Virus record (IMG/VR): IMGVR_UViG_3300047319_001490
Span: 1-39,422 of that record
Reading direction: 5' to 3' (one strand)
Length of the DNA: 39,422 nucleotides
Source: a virus
The notes under the pieces: model-generated
What the model was told of the DNA's origin: nothing
The model's database searches: none
The model's input: the letters and a program-made list of their open reading frames with translations, nothing else
Shown: one piece after another, positions 25,440-32,016 of the stretch
How the letters are laid out: the number at the start of each line of letters is the position of its first letter
How positions within the stretch are numbered: position 1 is the first letter of the stretch
Made by a program: the position numbers and the translations under genes

Positions 25440-26812
25440 CGGCGGATGCCGAACATACCTTCCAGTTTCGGATCGAGGCGTGGCGTGCCATTGCCAGTGT
25501 GGCGCACGATGGGCATCGTGTTGTTGCTGGCGAGACTGGCGAGGTCGCGGGTCACGTTGATGCCGTTTTCGGCCATCACGCCATACCGGAGGGCATCGAC
25601 CGCGTGGTCCTCGGTCTTCATAGTTTTGATCTTGTCGGCCAGGTCTTCAGCATCCAGCGGGTCGTGAACCATCGCTGGCAACGTCCGCATCAGATTGGGG
25701 CAGCGTTCGCGCATCACCTGCAGCCGCGGCAGTTTGCCCAGGTCGGCAGACAGGACCGCGCGTACGGCCTGCCAGCCTGGGATGCGGCTATTGGTGCCAG
25801 GCTCGAGGCGCACCCCGTGAGCCCGGTACACGCTGGCGATGCTGGGCTTGTCCTGCTCGGTGCGGTTGTTGAACATCGACGGGTCGCCGATGTGTCTGAC
25901 AATGCGTTCGCCCTGGCTGCGCCGGGCGATCAGATCGGCTTGCTGCTCGTCCCTGAGGCCAGTGGCGTACAACTCGCGGTAGACGTAGATCCTGCGCTCA
26001 GGTGAGCGGGCCAGCCACAGGGTGCAGAACGGATCGGCGAAGCCGTAGTCGGTGGTGGTCCAGCGGGTCCAGTCCGCGGGCAGATCACACGCGTCGACGA
26101 CGTGAATCTCGGGGTTCCACTCGGTAAAGAACATGCCTTCCGCGGCAACTCTGAGGCCGAGTCTGAGTCGCTTGTAGCGGAAGCCGGTGAGGGCATCCAG
26201 TGGCGCCAGGCGCTCCGGGGTGATCGTCGGGTTGTCGGCGTGGGTGGCCTTCAGAAACGCCACCTTGCCCTCAGCCTCGCGAACGTACAGCCAGAAGTCG
26301 GGGCGGGTGGGGTTCATATCGGCCAGGAGCTGCACGTAGGGCATGGTGGCGCCGCGGCCGGTGACGCGGGTGGTCAGGATCTCCCAATCTTCCTGCTCGA
26401 GCTCAGACGCTTCCTGCACGTAGACCATGTCGGCCTCGAGGGACATCACCTTGCCGACGTCGTCCATGCCGAGCAGGTAGATCCGCGAGCCGTTGGCATA
26501 GCGATACTCCTGGTCGCCCCACAGTTTGGCCGCGCCATCGGGACAGACCCAGCGTTCGTAGGTGACCATGGCCGTGGTCGAGAGACTCTTACGAGTTTTG
26601 CGGACCATGGCGGCGCGTGCGCCGGGGTACTTGGTCATGGCGATGTGGAGCTTTTCGAGACAGGCGCGCGACTTGCCGGTGTCGGCTGGTCCTTCGACGA
26701 CGAGCTCGCGGTCGCGGCGTGCGAACAGCTCGTACAGGGCACCGTGCGGGCGGTAGGGCTTCGTCTCTGGGCCGGGCACCGTTGAGACGCGCTGGACGGT
26801 GGCGGCGGTCAC
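25436..26812 (-). CDS. terL: Terminase large subunit
   Basis: A 458-aa protein, GTG 26810-26812 overlapping the small-subunit stop. The ATPase has Walker A GPADTGKS (residues 41-48), Walker B with catalytic Glu in ADMVYVQEA (about 127-135) and coupling motif LLADMNPT (about 162-169). The RNase H-like nuclease has TTDYGFADP (Asp255), an IGDPSMFNN Asp near 313 and DHAVDALRYG near the C-terminus. These are the three acidic positions of a headful- or cos-type terminase nuclease. It drives genome packaging through the portal encoded next. All key residues are present. Confidence 0.92.
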   Translation of the reverse strand: MTAATVQRVSTVPGPETKPYRPHGALYELFARRDRELVVEGPADTGKSRACLEKLHIAMTKYPGARAAMVRKTRKSLSTTAMVTYERWVCPDGAAKLWGDQEYRYANGSRIYLLGMDDVGKVMSLEADMVYVQEASELEQEDWEILTTRVTGRGATMPYVQLLADMNPTRPDFWLYVREAEGKVAFLKATHADNPTITPERLAPLDALTGFRYKRLRLGLRVAAEGMFFTEWNPEIHVVDACDLPADWTRWTTTDYGFADPFCTLWLARSPERRIYVYRELYATGLRDEQQADLIARRSQGERIVRHIGDPSMFNNRTEQDKPSIASVYRAHGVRLEPGTNSRIPGWQAVRAVLSADLGKLPRLQVMRERCPNLMRTLPAMVHDPLDAEDLADKIKTMKTEDHAVDALRYGVMAENGINVTRDLASLASNNTMPIVRHTGNGTPRLDPKLEGMFGIRR

Positions 26813-27090
26813 ACGGCGCCCCAGGCGTCGGCGTCGATGGCCTTGACGATCTCGCCCCTGACACTGAGGTCGATCTGCTCGAGCACCTTGCCGTCGATGC
26901 GTTCGAGCAAGGTCTTGATCGCCAGTTGATCGCCAGACTCGGCCATACTCACCAACTGCTCGGCGACGTGCTCGGCGCGTGTTTTGCCGTCCCGCTTGTC
27001 GGCCAGGAGCCGTTTGAGCCAGGGGGTGATGGTTGGCTCGGACTTTGGTCGACCGGCGGGATTCCCACTCTGGCCTTTCTGAAACGTCAA
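26809..27090 (-). CDS. Small terminase candidate (DUF5681-type N-terminus)
   Basis: A 93-aa protein. Its only upstream-bounded start is TTG 27088-27090; an in-frame stop lies shortly before, and the ribosome-binding site is weak. The opening MTFQKGQSGNPAGRPK is the motif of the DUF5681 family, common directly upstream of large terminases. The rest is helical (AEHVAEQLVSMAESGDQLAI, LLERIDGKVLEQ). It overlaps terL by GTGA. It probably recognises packaging-site DNA, but at 93 aa it is short for a small terminase and the nomenclature is inferred from position. Confidence 0.7.
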   Translation of the reverse strand: MTFQKGQSGNPAGRPKSEPTITPWLKRLLADKRDGKTRAEHVAEQLVSMAESGDQLAIKTLLERIDGKVLEQIDLSVRGEIVKAIDADAWGAV

Positions 27091-27123
27091 GGTTGTTCGC
27101 GGCTTGCTAAATCAAGGGCCATC

Positions 27124-27151
27124 AAAAAACCCCAACTCGAACGAGTCGGGG
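27124..27151 (-). terminator. Intrinsic terminator between early and packaging genes
   Basis: On the minus strand a CCCCGACTCG / CGAGTTGGGG stem (one G-U pair) with a TT loop is followed by TTTTTT. It sits 33 bases upstream of the small terminase start. It separates the replication operon from the late operon and would require antitermination, or a very close promoter, for late expression. Confidence 0.85.
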
Positions 27152-27221
27152 CAGGACGTGGCCGAGGGCACTCGGCTGGGTCTGTACGTGTGAGTCTACT
27201 CTAGCGACGCCCACGTGTAAC

Positions 27222-27395
27222 TCAGCCTGAGCCCAACTTTTCGCGGGCGGTGGTCTGGTAGGTGACGCGGGGGGTAACGCCGCGGTCGAGGATACGGAAA
27301 CGGATGATCTCGAGGGAGGCGTCGGCTTCCCATTCGGGGTGGGCGATGAGATGGGCGAGGATGCGCTGCAGGCGTGGGCCGAGGCCGAGGGACAT
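27222..27395 (-). CDS. Hypothetical small protein (57 aa)
   Basis: A 57-aa protein from ATG 27393-27395, starting 11 bases after the HNH gene. It is helical at first (LQRILAHLIAHPEWEADASL) and then beta (IIRFRILDRGVTPRVTYQT). The open frame continues upstream into the HNH gene, but that part is an antiparallel or shadow reading. It is the last gene before the terminator at 27151. The family is unknown. Confidence 0.5.
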   Translation of the reverse strand: MSLGLGPRLQRILAHLIAHPEWEADASLEIIRFRILDRGVTPRVTYQTTAREKLGSG

Positions 27396-27405
27396 CAGGC
27401 AGCAC

Positions 27406-27960
27406 CTACAGTGCTCTGGCACGTTCGGCCCGTTTTCGCTGTCGATCTCGATGGCAGGCACGACACATTCGGCCGCCGGTATCTTTTCGGACGTAGGCAT
27501 CAGCCAAAGAGTGCCCTCGCTTACACAGACCTGATCTCCACGCGATGGCGCTTGGAGCATTTCCGCGCAAATCATTGATGCGGTGAGTGACAGGATCGAG
27601 GTGATCCGGTCGAACGCAGCGACGATTGCGGCACAGATGATCGATCTCTAGACCATCAGGGATCGGACCGACGAGTAGTTCGTACACCTCTCGGTGGACA
27701 TACCGCATTCCAATACGCGCGTAGCCTTCACGCGAAACCCTGCCCGTCCAGTTCCAGCACCCGTCCGTTTTGTCGACTTTCGACCACAACGGAAACGGCG
27801 GTCGAGGATGCAAACTGGCTAGTCGCTTTGCTTCGCGTCGGACTTGTCCGGCTGACACCAGACAGGCACGGCTGCAATACGCTCCCCGACCTCTGGCGAT
27901 CTTAGACGGCTTGAGGTGAAAGGCAGCCCCACAGTGGGCGCACGTACAATTCGGCTGCAT
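27406..27960 (-). CDS. HNH endonuclease (HNH_3 type) with zinc-binding ends
   Basis: A 184-aa protein from ATG 27958-27960 with an AGGAGGA site nine bases upstream. The N-terminus is a Cys-rich finger (CTCAHCGAAF, then YCSRAC). The centre is the HNH_3 pattern: CWNWTGRVSREGYARIG, YVHREVYELLVG, then EIDHLCRNRRCVRPDHLDPV with Asp107-His108, Asn112 and His120 as likely metal/catalytic residues. The C-terminus is another Cys finger (LCKRGH, MCRACH). Such genes are usually free-standing homing endonucleases in phage genomes. It sits at the end of the early operon, just upstream of terminase, where HNH proteins in some phages assist packaging. Confidence 0.85.
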   Translation of the reverse strand: MQPNCTCAHCGAAFHLKPSKIARGRGAYCSRACLVSAGQVRREAKRLASLHPRPPFPLWSKVDKTDGCWNWTGRVSREGYARIGMRYVHREVYELLVGPIPDGLEIDHLCRNRRCVRPDHLDPVTHRINDLRGNAPSAIAWRSGLCKRGHSLADAYVRKDTGGRMCRACHRDRQRKRAERARAL

Positions 27961-28067
27961 CGCAGGGTTCCTCCTGAGGTGCCACGGTCCCGGACGGTTG
28001 CACGTCGCGGGACCACTTGGTGTCCTGATTCTACCAATCTGGGCGCAACACACGTGGGTCGTGGTGG

Positions 28068-28268
28068 TCACGTGGGTGTTGGCGTAGGCAGGGGACGGAC
28101 GTCGTCTGGCTGGTAGGGAGCGACGACGCCGTCCGAGTCGAATTTGATCAAGAGCAAGCCGCGGGGCCAGAGGTCCTGGATGGTGCCAGAGCCGGCGGTG
28201 ATGCCGCTGAGCGGGACATAGACGCGATCGCCGATCTGGAAGAGCTGCATGGATTCAGGATGATGCAT
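28068..28268 (-). CDS. Small beta-barrel-like protein (66 aa)
   Basis: A 66-aa protein starting at ATG 28266-28268; ATG 28250 and TTG 28274 are in-frame alternatives, none with a strong ribosome-binding site. The sequence FQIGDRVYVPLSGITAGSGT, then GLLLIKFDSDGVVAPYQPDD, looks like a small SH3- or KOW-like barrel with a Pro/Thr tail. It overlaps the upstream coiled-coil gene. Function is unknown; a nucleic-acid-binding role is possible from the fold guess. Confidence 0.55.
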   Translation of the reverse strand: MHHPESMQLFQIGDRVYVPLSGITAGSGTIQDLWPRGLLLIKFDSDGVVAPYQPDDVRPLPTPTPT

Positions 28269-28506
28269 GGTCAAGGATTCTGATGGCGCTTTCGAGGCGC
28301 TCGTGGCAGACGAGAGCGCCTGAGGCTGGGCAGTGGACGACCTCGCGGGCGGCTCGGATGACGGTGTCCTGTGAGGCGATGTGTTGCTCGAGCAGGTGAT
28401 TGATGGATGCCTGCAGGGTGATGTGGGTTTTGGCGTTGGCGAGCTCGAGGCGAAGCTGCTCGAGCTCGTCGGTCTGGATCTCTGAGAAGGAGAAGTTGGT
28501 GGTCAT
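28255..28506 (-). CDS. Small coiled-coil protein (83 aa)
   Basis: An 83-aa protein from ATG 28504-28506, overlapping the upstream stop as ATGA. It is one long helix with heptad-like Leu spacing (DELEQLRLELANAKTHITLQ, INHLLEQHIASQDTVI). It then has a Cys-containing C-terminal part (VHCPASGALVCHERLESAIR). The frame extends upstream, but that extension is the shadow of neighbouring genes. No family is recognised. Confidence 0.55.
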   Translation of the reverse strand: MTTNFSFSEIQTDELEQLRLELANAKTHITLQASINHLLEQHIASQDTVIRAAREVVHCPASGALVCHERLESAIRILDHASS

Positions 28507-28682
28507 CGGCGCCAGTACTCCCGCAGTTTTGCTGAGCGCAGGCTGCTGATCTGGACGCGCTGAAACCAGAGTTGGCGGGCCTTGAGGTCGTCGCCGTGGT
28601 CGAGGGCTGCTCTGGCTTTGGCTTCGAGGACGATCATTTTGCGGGCGAGGTCGCGGAGAGTGACCAGGGCGTAGTCGGTCAC
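28503..28682 (-). CDS. Small basic helical protein (59 aa)
   Basis: A 59-aa protein with GTG start 28680-28682 overlapping the previous stop as GTGA. It is basic and helical (LRDLARKMIVLEAKARAALD, LKARQLWFQRVQISSLRSAK). It is part of a chain of coupled small genes after the DnaC-like gene. Function is unknown. Confidence 0.55.
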   Translation of the reverse strand: MTDYALVTLRDLARKMIVLEAKARAALDHGDDLKARQLWFQRVQISSLRSAKLREYWRR

Positions 28683-28912
28683 GAGACTGCCCCCAGATTG
28701 GCGGTGTTGGCGCTTTCGTTGCCCCACACGTCCCAGCCCAGCCGGTGTCGTCGAGCGAAGAGCGAAGAGCGCTGGGCATACGCGGTATGTTCCACCTCCG
28801 TCGCATACCACTTGACGGTGGTCAACCGTTCGTAGTCTTCGTCATCGACGAGCGCGAACAATCCACGCGATAGTGGAATCAGCTTTGTCACAAGCGCAGG
28901 GTCACGCGGCAT
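28679..28912 (-). CDS. Truncated HNH/AP2-type N-terminal domain protein (77 aa)
   Basis: A 77-aa protein starting at ATG 28910-28912 (GTG 28915 also possible), overlapping the end of the DnaC-like gene. The core KLIPLSRGLFALVDDEDYER followed by TVKWYATEVEHTAYAQR is the conserved N-terminal domain of phage HNH/AP2 endonucleases (pattern IPLTQG-x-FALVDDEDYE-x-L-x-x-x-KW). The catalytic HNH part that normally follows is missing. The protein stops soon after, so it is either a remnant or a domesticated DNA-binding fragment. It remains intact and translationally coupled. Confidence 0.65.
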   Translation of the reverse strand: MPRDPALVTKLIPLSRGLFALVDDEDYERLTTVKWYATEVEHTAYAQRSSLFARRHRLGWDVWGNESANTANLGAVS

Positions 28913-29861
28913 CACTCCGGCGCAGATTGGGGCCGTCCACCGTCAGAAACACGGTGTCCTCCTCGAAGCGGCGCATGGTGCGTGCGCCGAGGTGCATGCC
29001 CAGGTGCATGTGGTCGAGGTTGGTGGTGACGATGGTTTTGCGCTGGTGGTCGTGGCGATCGTCGAGCACCTGGAACAGCATGGAGGTGGCCCAGTCGGTG
29101 TCTTTGTCGGCGCCGACGTCGTCGAGCACCAGGTAGTCCACGGTGCGGAGGCTGTCGAGCACGGTGGCTTCGGTGGTGGTGGCGTCTTTGGCGTAGGTGG
29201 CCTTGATGCGGGCGAGCAAGTCGGGCGTTTTGACGAACAGGCCGGGGCGGCGCTGGAGCTCGGCGACCTCGCGCAGGGCACTGATGGCGAGGCCGGTCTT
29301 GCCGACGCCGAAGTTACCCATCAGCACGATGGCCCAGCCTGGACTGACCAGCCAGGCACGCAGCGAGGCGATCGTCAGATCGGTGGTGGGTGAGCTGGGG
29401 AACGTGGCGAAGCTGCAGCCTGAAAAACGCTCGGGGATTCTGGCGCCCTCCCAGATGCCCATCAGGCGGACCTCGTGCTGCCAGGTTCTGGACTGCTGGC
29501 GCAGGTCGTCGTCGGCGAGTTTGCGGTTATGGCCGATAACGCAGCCGCAGTACGTGCTGAGCACCAGGGGCACCTCGTCGCCTGGCAGGAGCACGGCGCG
29601 TTCGTCTTTGCCGCCGGCGCCGTAGCACCAGCACCCCGGCGGCAAGGACGTAGCCAGGAGGTCGCGCTCCTGGGCGTCGACGAGCTGGCGTTCGAGGCGG
29701 CGGAGGCGATCGAGGCCGCCAGGGTCATCGAGGGCGACGGTGGCGAGGAGAGCCTGGAGGGTCAGCGTGTGGGGCAGGCGCAGGATGTTCTCGAGCGGCC
29801 AGGTGGCGACGGGCGTACGGTCGGCGGCGGTGGGATGGAGGAGCGCGGTGAGTGAGCGCAT
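28902..29861 (-). CDS. DnaC/IstB-like replicative helicase loader (AAA+ ATPase)
   Basis: A 319-aa protein, ATG 29859-29861 overlapping the upstream stop as ATGA. The N-terminal ~140 residues are helical with Cys78, Cys80, Cys105 and Cys107 that could bind zinc. RIPERFSGCSFATF at 141-154 is the usual lead-in of DnaC-type ATPases. Walker A is GNFGVGKT (182-189), Walker B LVLDDVG (244-250) and sensor 1 TIVTTNL (276-282), with an Arg-finger-like RTMRRF near 294-299. It follows the DnaD-like initiator, the classic phage helicase-loading pair. It would load host DnaB at the phage origin. Confidence 0.88.
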   Translation of the reverse strand: MRSLTALLHPTAADRTPVATWPLENILRLPHTLTLQALLATVALDDPGGLDRLRRLERQLVDAQERDLLATSLPPGCWCYGAGGKDERAVLLPGDEVPLVLSTYCGCVIGHNRKLADDDLRQQSRTWQHEVRLMGIWEGARIPERFSGCSFATFPSSPTTDLTIASLRAWLVSPGWAIVLMGNFGVGKTGLAISALREVAELQRRPGLFVKTPDLLARIKATYAKDATTTEATVLDSLRTVDYLVLDDVGADKDTDWATSMLFQVLDDRHDHQRKTIVTTNLDHMHLGMHLGARTMRRFEEDTVFLTVDGPNLRRSDAA

Positions 29862-30694
29862 CAGGACGCCACGCCGGTCTTGTTCCGCAGGTAGCCGAAT
29901 TCTTGCTCGAAGTACGCGAGTTTGGCGGCCTCCGCGGCGGCAGCGGCGTCGGCCTGGGGGGTGGGGCGTGTGTCGTTGCGGACCCGGTTCAGCCACTCGA
30001 GGTAGCGAGCGGTGGAGCACGTTTTGATCTTGTGGCGGCGCATCCAGTCGGCTTGCTTGAGAGCTTCGGCCTGGAGGTCGAGGCCCCCGTAGGTGTCGAG
30101 GGTTTTTCGCCACAACCCGGGATCGTGGGAGATGCCGAACGACTCGAGGACGACCGTCACCGCGTCGATGCGATCTTGCTCTTCGATTGAAAATTCTGCT
30201 GCCGTTGTCCCCTGGGGGTGCTGCGGCAGCAGCGGGGGTTTTACGTCTTCTACGTCTTCTTCTACGTCTACGTCTTTCGTCTTCGCGCGCTCAGCCCCGC
30301 GCGAGGGGCGTTCGCGTGTTGTTCCGTTGACGTTCGCGTGTTGTTCGTGAGTCGTTCGCGTGTTGTTCGTGAGTCGTTCAGGAGTGCTTCGTGAGTCGAT
30401 CGCGTCATCTTCGGGAGACCAACGCTGCCAGTCTGGCCAGTCGTGCAGCCACACTCCGTCTGGCTGGTCGTCCAGCAGTCTGGCGGCGATCAACCGCTTG
30501 ACTGAGGCCAGCGGTCGACGCACGACGGCGGCGGCGGTGGCGGCACTGTCGAAGTGACCGCGGGCGCTCTGCTGGGCGCCCGCGTCGAGCAGCTCCACCC
30601 ACGTCCGGAAGTCTGTATCGCTGAGGGTGGCGACCTTCTCATGTCGCGTAGCACCCACCCACACCTTGAACCACGGCAGACGTTTTGCTGGCAT
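29861..30694 (-). CDS. DnaD-like replication initiator, carries iterons in its gene
   Basis: A 277-aa protein, ATG 30692-30694. Residues 1-95 look like a winged helix (RLPWFKVWVGATRHEKVATL, TWVELLDAG, LASVKRLIAARLLDD), as in phage replisome organisers. Residues ~100-155 are a low-complexity linker (TNNTRTTHEQH, then acidic KDVDVEEDVEDV). Residues ~170-277 resemble a DnaD C-terminal helical domain (LWRKTLDTYGGLDLQAEALK, CSTARYLEWLNRVRND). It is directly followed by the helicase-loader gene. The linker is encoded by a 22-bp-period repeat, placing a likely origin inside the initiator gene, as in lambda O. The call is by architecture and context. Confidence 0.75.
   Translation of the reverse strand: MPAKRLPWFKVWVGATRHEKVATLSDTDFRTWVELLDAGAQQSARGHFDSAATAAAVVRRPLASVKRLIAARLLDDQPDGVWLHDWPDWQRWSPEDDAIDSRSTPERLTNNTRTTHEQHANVNGTTRERPSRGAERAKTKDVDVEEDVEDVKPPLLPQHPQGTTAAEFSIEEQDRIDAVTVVLESFGISHDPGLWRKTLDTYGGLDLQAEALKQADWMRRHKIKTCSTARYLEWLNRVRNDTRPTPQADAAAAAEAAKLAYFEQEFGYLRNKTGVAS
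30238..30285. other. Less GC-rich repeat tract, DNA unwinding element candidate
   Basis: TACGTCTTC-type units recur here, giving a stretch clearly less GC-rich than the surrounding genome and with strong purine/pyrimidine bias. It encodes the acidic linker. It lies 25 bp from the iteron array, the usual layout of iteron plus melting region. Confidence 0.55.
30310..30419. repeat. 22-bp iteron array, candidate replication origin
   Basis: GTTCGCGTGTTGTTC occurs exactly at 30310-30324, 30332-30346 and 30354-30368, each start 22 bp apart. Degenerate fourth and fifth units follow at 30376 and 30398, keeping the GTGAGTC-like right end. Because 22 is not a multiple of 3, the copies fall in different reading frames and encode different peptides. 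The DNA, not the protein, is therefore what is repeated. Two helical turns per unit suits same-face binding of an initiator. Confidence 0.8.
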
Positions 30695-30695
30695 A

Positions 30696-30911
30696 TCAGG
30701 CTGCCACCACCCTCCCTTCATTGAGATACGCGCGGGCTTTCGGCGTGAGCACGATGCCCCGCATATGCGCGATCCTCCGGTTGGCGGTGCCCTTGTGGGA
30801 GCAGCACGCCTTACACAATTTCCCCAGCTCGTCGAAGTGCTCGATGGACTGCCACCGGTCGCACCGTCGGCACCGTCGCACAATGCCGATCTCCTGGTGC
30901 TCAGTCGTCAT
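30696..30911 (-). CDS. Small zinc-finger protein (71 aa)
   Basis: A 71-aa protein from ATG 30909-30911, overlapping the end of the annealing-protein gene. Four Cys in CRRCDRW and LCKACCSHK, spaced about 17 apart, form a likely Cys4 zinc knuckle. The same arrangement is found at the start of many phage endonuclease VII and HNH proteins (C-x2-C ... L-C-K-x-C). A basic C-terminal helix follows (GTANRRIAHMRGIVLTPKAR). No nuclease residues are seen. It is probably a small DNA-binding replication or recombination accessory protein. Confidence 0.65.
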   Translation of the reverse strand: MTTEHQEIGIVRRCRRCDRWQSIEHFDELGKLCKACCSHKGTANRRIAHMRGIVLTPKARAYLNEGRVVAA

Positions 30912-31383
30912 AGAGAAACCGTCCGACCCCCCACTGGACCGCGGCGCGTTTAAAGGCGTCCGAGTACGCCGCTTTGAATGGCTCCTCCTCGAGCTCCGGA
31001 CGGCTGGGATTGTTGGGATACCCGACGTCGCTCTTGTGCTGACCGAAGATGGTGACCGTGCATTCCACGACCTGTTTCGTGAAGTCGAGCACCACGAACC
31101 GCGTCTCCCAGTTGCCTGGTCCGACCACGGCGTCGAGGCGATCGGCGACCTGGCGAGCAGTGACGTAGTCGAACTTCTGGGTGCCGCGTCCTGGGCGCTG
31201 TTTGACGTCCATGACCCGGCGCAACTGCTCACCGATCTTGCGCCAGCCCGCCGCGGTGGGCCGCCCGTCGGGAGTGATGAGCACCTCCTGGGGCTGAGGT
31301 GGCGCCTGGTCGCGCTGGAACTCGGCCCGCGCCGCCGCGTCCGCCTCGGCATCTGCCTGTCGTATCTGAACCGCCGTGCTCAT
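30901..31383 (-). CDS. Rad52/Rad22-type single-strand annealing protein
   Basis: A 160-aa protein from ATG 31381-31383 with a GGGGG site upstream; GTG 31389 is an alternative. Residues ~70-160 follow the Rad52-type pattern: FDYVTARQVADRLDAVVGPG, then CTVTIFG, KSDVGYPNN and the hallmark FKAAYSDAFKRAAVQWGVGR, then FLY. The core is compact compared with eukaryotic Rad52 and ends right after the hallmark. It anneals complementary single strands during recombination and concatemer formation. It leads the replication operon, with the promoter region just upstream facing the RHH regulator. Confidence 0.85.
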   Translation of the reverse strand: MSTAVQIRQADAEADAAARAEFQRDQAPPQPQEVLITPDGRPTAAGWRKIGEQLRRVMDVKQRPGRGTQKFDYVTARQVADRLDAVVGPGNWETRFVVLDFTKQVVECTVTIFGQHKSDVGYPNNPSRPELEEEPFKAAYSDAFKRAAVQWGVGRFLYDD

Positions 31384-31407
31384 TCGCACCCCCGATCTAT
31401 AGCATCA

Positions 31408-31436
31408 ATTCTACCACTTGTACGCACACCATGCAG
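31408..31436 (-). promoter_or_regulatory. Putative leftward promoter of replication operon
   Basis: On the minus strand, -10 TAGAAT (31413 to 31408) matches the consensus at five of six positions, but the -35 (CTGCAT at 31436 to 31431, 17-bp spacer) is weak. It would give a leader of about 18 bases for the Rad52-type gene. The weak -35 suggests activation or a phage-specific mode. Confidence 0.45.
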
Positions 31437-31447
31437 ACCGGTACTAT
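31418..31447 (+). promoter_or_regulatory. Putative rightward promoter of RHH gene
   Basis: TTGTAC (31418-31423), an 18-bp spacer and TACTAT (31442-31447) make a plausible sigma70-type promoter 29 bases before the RHH start codon. It overlaps the leftward promoter face to face, so occupation of one should affect the other. Confidence 0.45.
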
Positions 31448-31475
31448 GACCACCAGCATCATGGAGGCAACTAAG

Positions 31476-31646
31476 ATGACGGCCGTTCTGGCATATCCTG
31501 GGGTTGTGGCTGAGTTTGTTCGTTTCGTCGTCCGCCTCTACCCCGACCTGCACGGCAAGCTGGTCAAGCTCGCCGAACGCGAGCACCGCTCGCTCCACTC
31601 CCAGATCGTCTACCTGCTCGAGCGCGCCGTCGCCGATCAGCCCTAA
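31476..31646 (+). CDS. Ribbon-helix-helix (Arc-type) regulator
   Basis: A 56-aa protein on the plus strand, ATG 31476 with GGAGG eight bases upstream, which decides this start over upstream in-frame ATGs. The C-terminal part LHGKLVKLAEREHRSLHSQI followed by VYLLERAV is the Arc-like ribbon-helix-helix pattern: a beta strand, then helix A, the RSL turn and helix B. It is alone on this strand, divergent from the replication operon and convergent with the last gene of the RusA/methyltransferase operon (stop codons overlap). It is probably a repressor of its own and the replication promoter. Confidence 0.8.
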   Translation: MTAVLAYPGVVAEFVRFVVRLYPDLHGKLVKLAEREHRSLHSQIVYLLERAVADQP

Positions 31647-31819
31647 CACCCGGGCGTGACCTCCGCTGGTTCAGGCTCGCGGAGGGCGAGGAGCAGTACG
31701 GTCCGCCTGTCTTCCAAAAGATGCTTGGCGAAATGTTGTTGGAAATGGCCCGGCTCCTGGCTCAGCCGGTCGGCCGCCACCTGCATCTGCACCGCCAGAT
31801 CGTCTAAGTAGTTGGGCAT
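31643..31819 (-). CDS. Hypothetical helical protein (58 aa)
   Basis: A 58-aa protein from ATG 31817-31819, which overlaps the upstream stop as ATGA, to TAG 31643-31645. The product is amphipathic and helical (YLDDLAVQMQVAADRLSQEP, FAKHLLEDRRTVLLLAL). It is the final gene of its operon; its stop overlaps the stop of the RHH gene on the other strand. The coupling and tight packing argue that it is real. The family is unknown. Confidence 0.6.
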   Translation of the reverse strand: MPNYLDDLAVQMQVAADRLSQEPGHFQQHFAKHLLEDRRTVLLLALREPEPAEVTPGC

Positions 31820-32016
31820 CAGGCCGCGACCTCGATCCGCGCCCGGGCTTCGGGCGTAAACAGCGTCCAGAGCTTGTAGCGAACAGCCAGCGCCATCCAG
31901 CCCAGCGCGAAATCCGCCCGCGACGTCTTGCCACCATCTCGCCGCTCGACACCGCGGTAGTCGTCTTCAAGTCGTGCCCGACCGAAGTCACTCAGGTCGT
32001 CGATCGACAGGTTCAT
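31819..32016 (-). CDS. Hypothetical protein (65 aa) after methyltransferase
   Basis: A 65-aa protein from ATG 32014-32016, overlapping the methyltransferase stop as ATGA. It opens acidic (LSIDDLSDFGRARLEDDYRG) and continues with a hydrophobic helix (FALGWMALAVRYKLWTLF) that is probably an amphipathic or buried helix rather than a TM segment. No family is recognised. Confidence 0.6.
   Translation of the reverse strand: MNLSIDDLSDFGRARLEDDYRGVERRDGGKTSRADFALGWMALAVRYKLWTLFTPEARARIEVAA

Noticed and set aside
30310-30419. Repeat array as CRISPR
   Set aside because: The 22-bp unit with about 7-bp variable ends has no room for spacers, and no cas genes are present.
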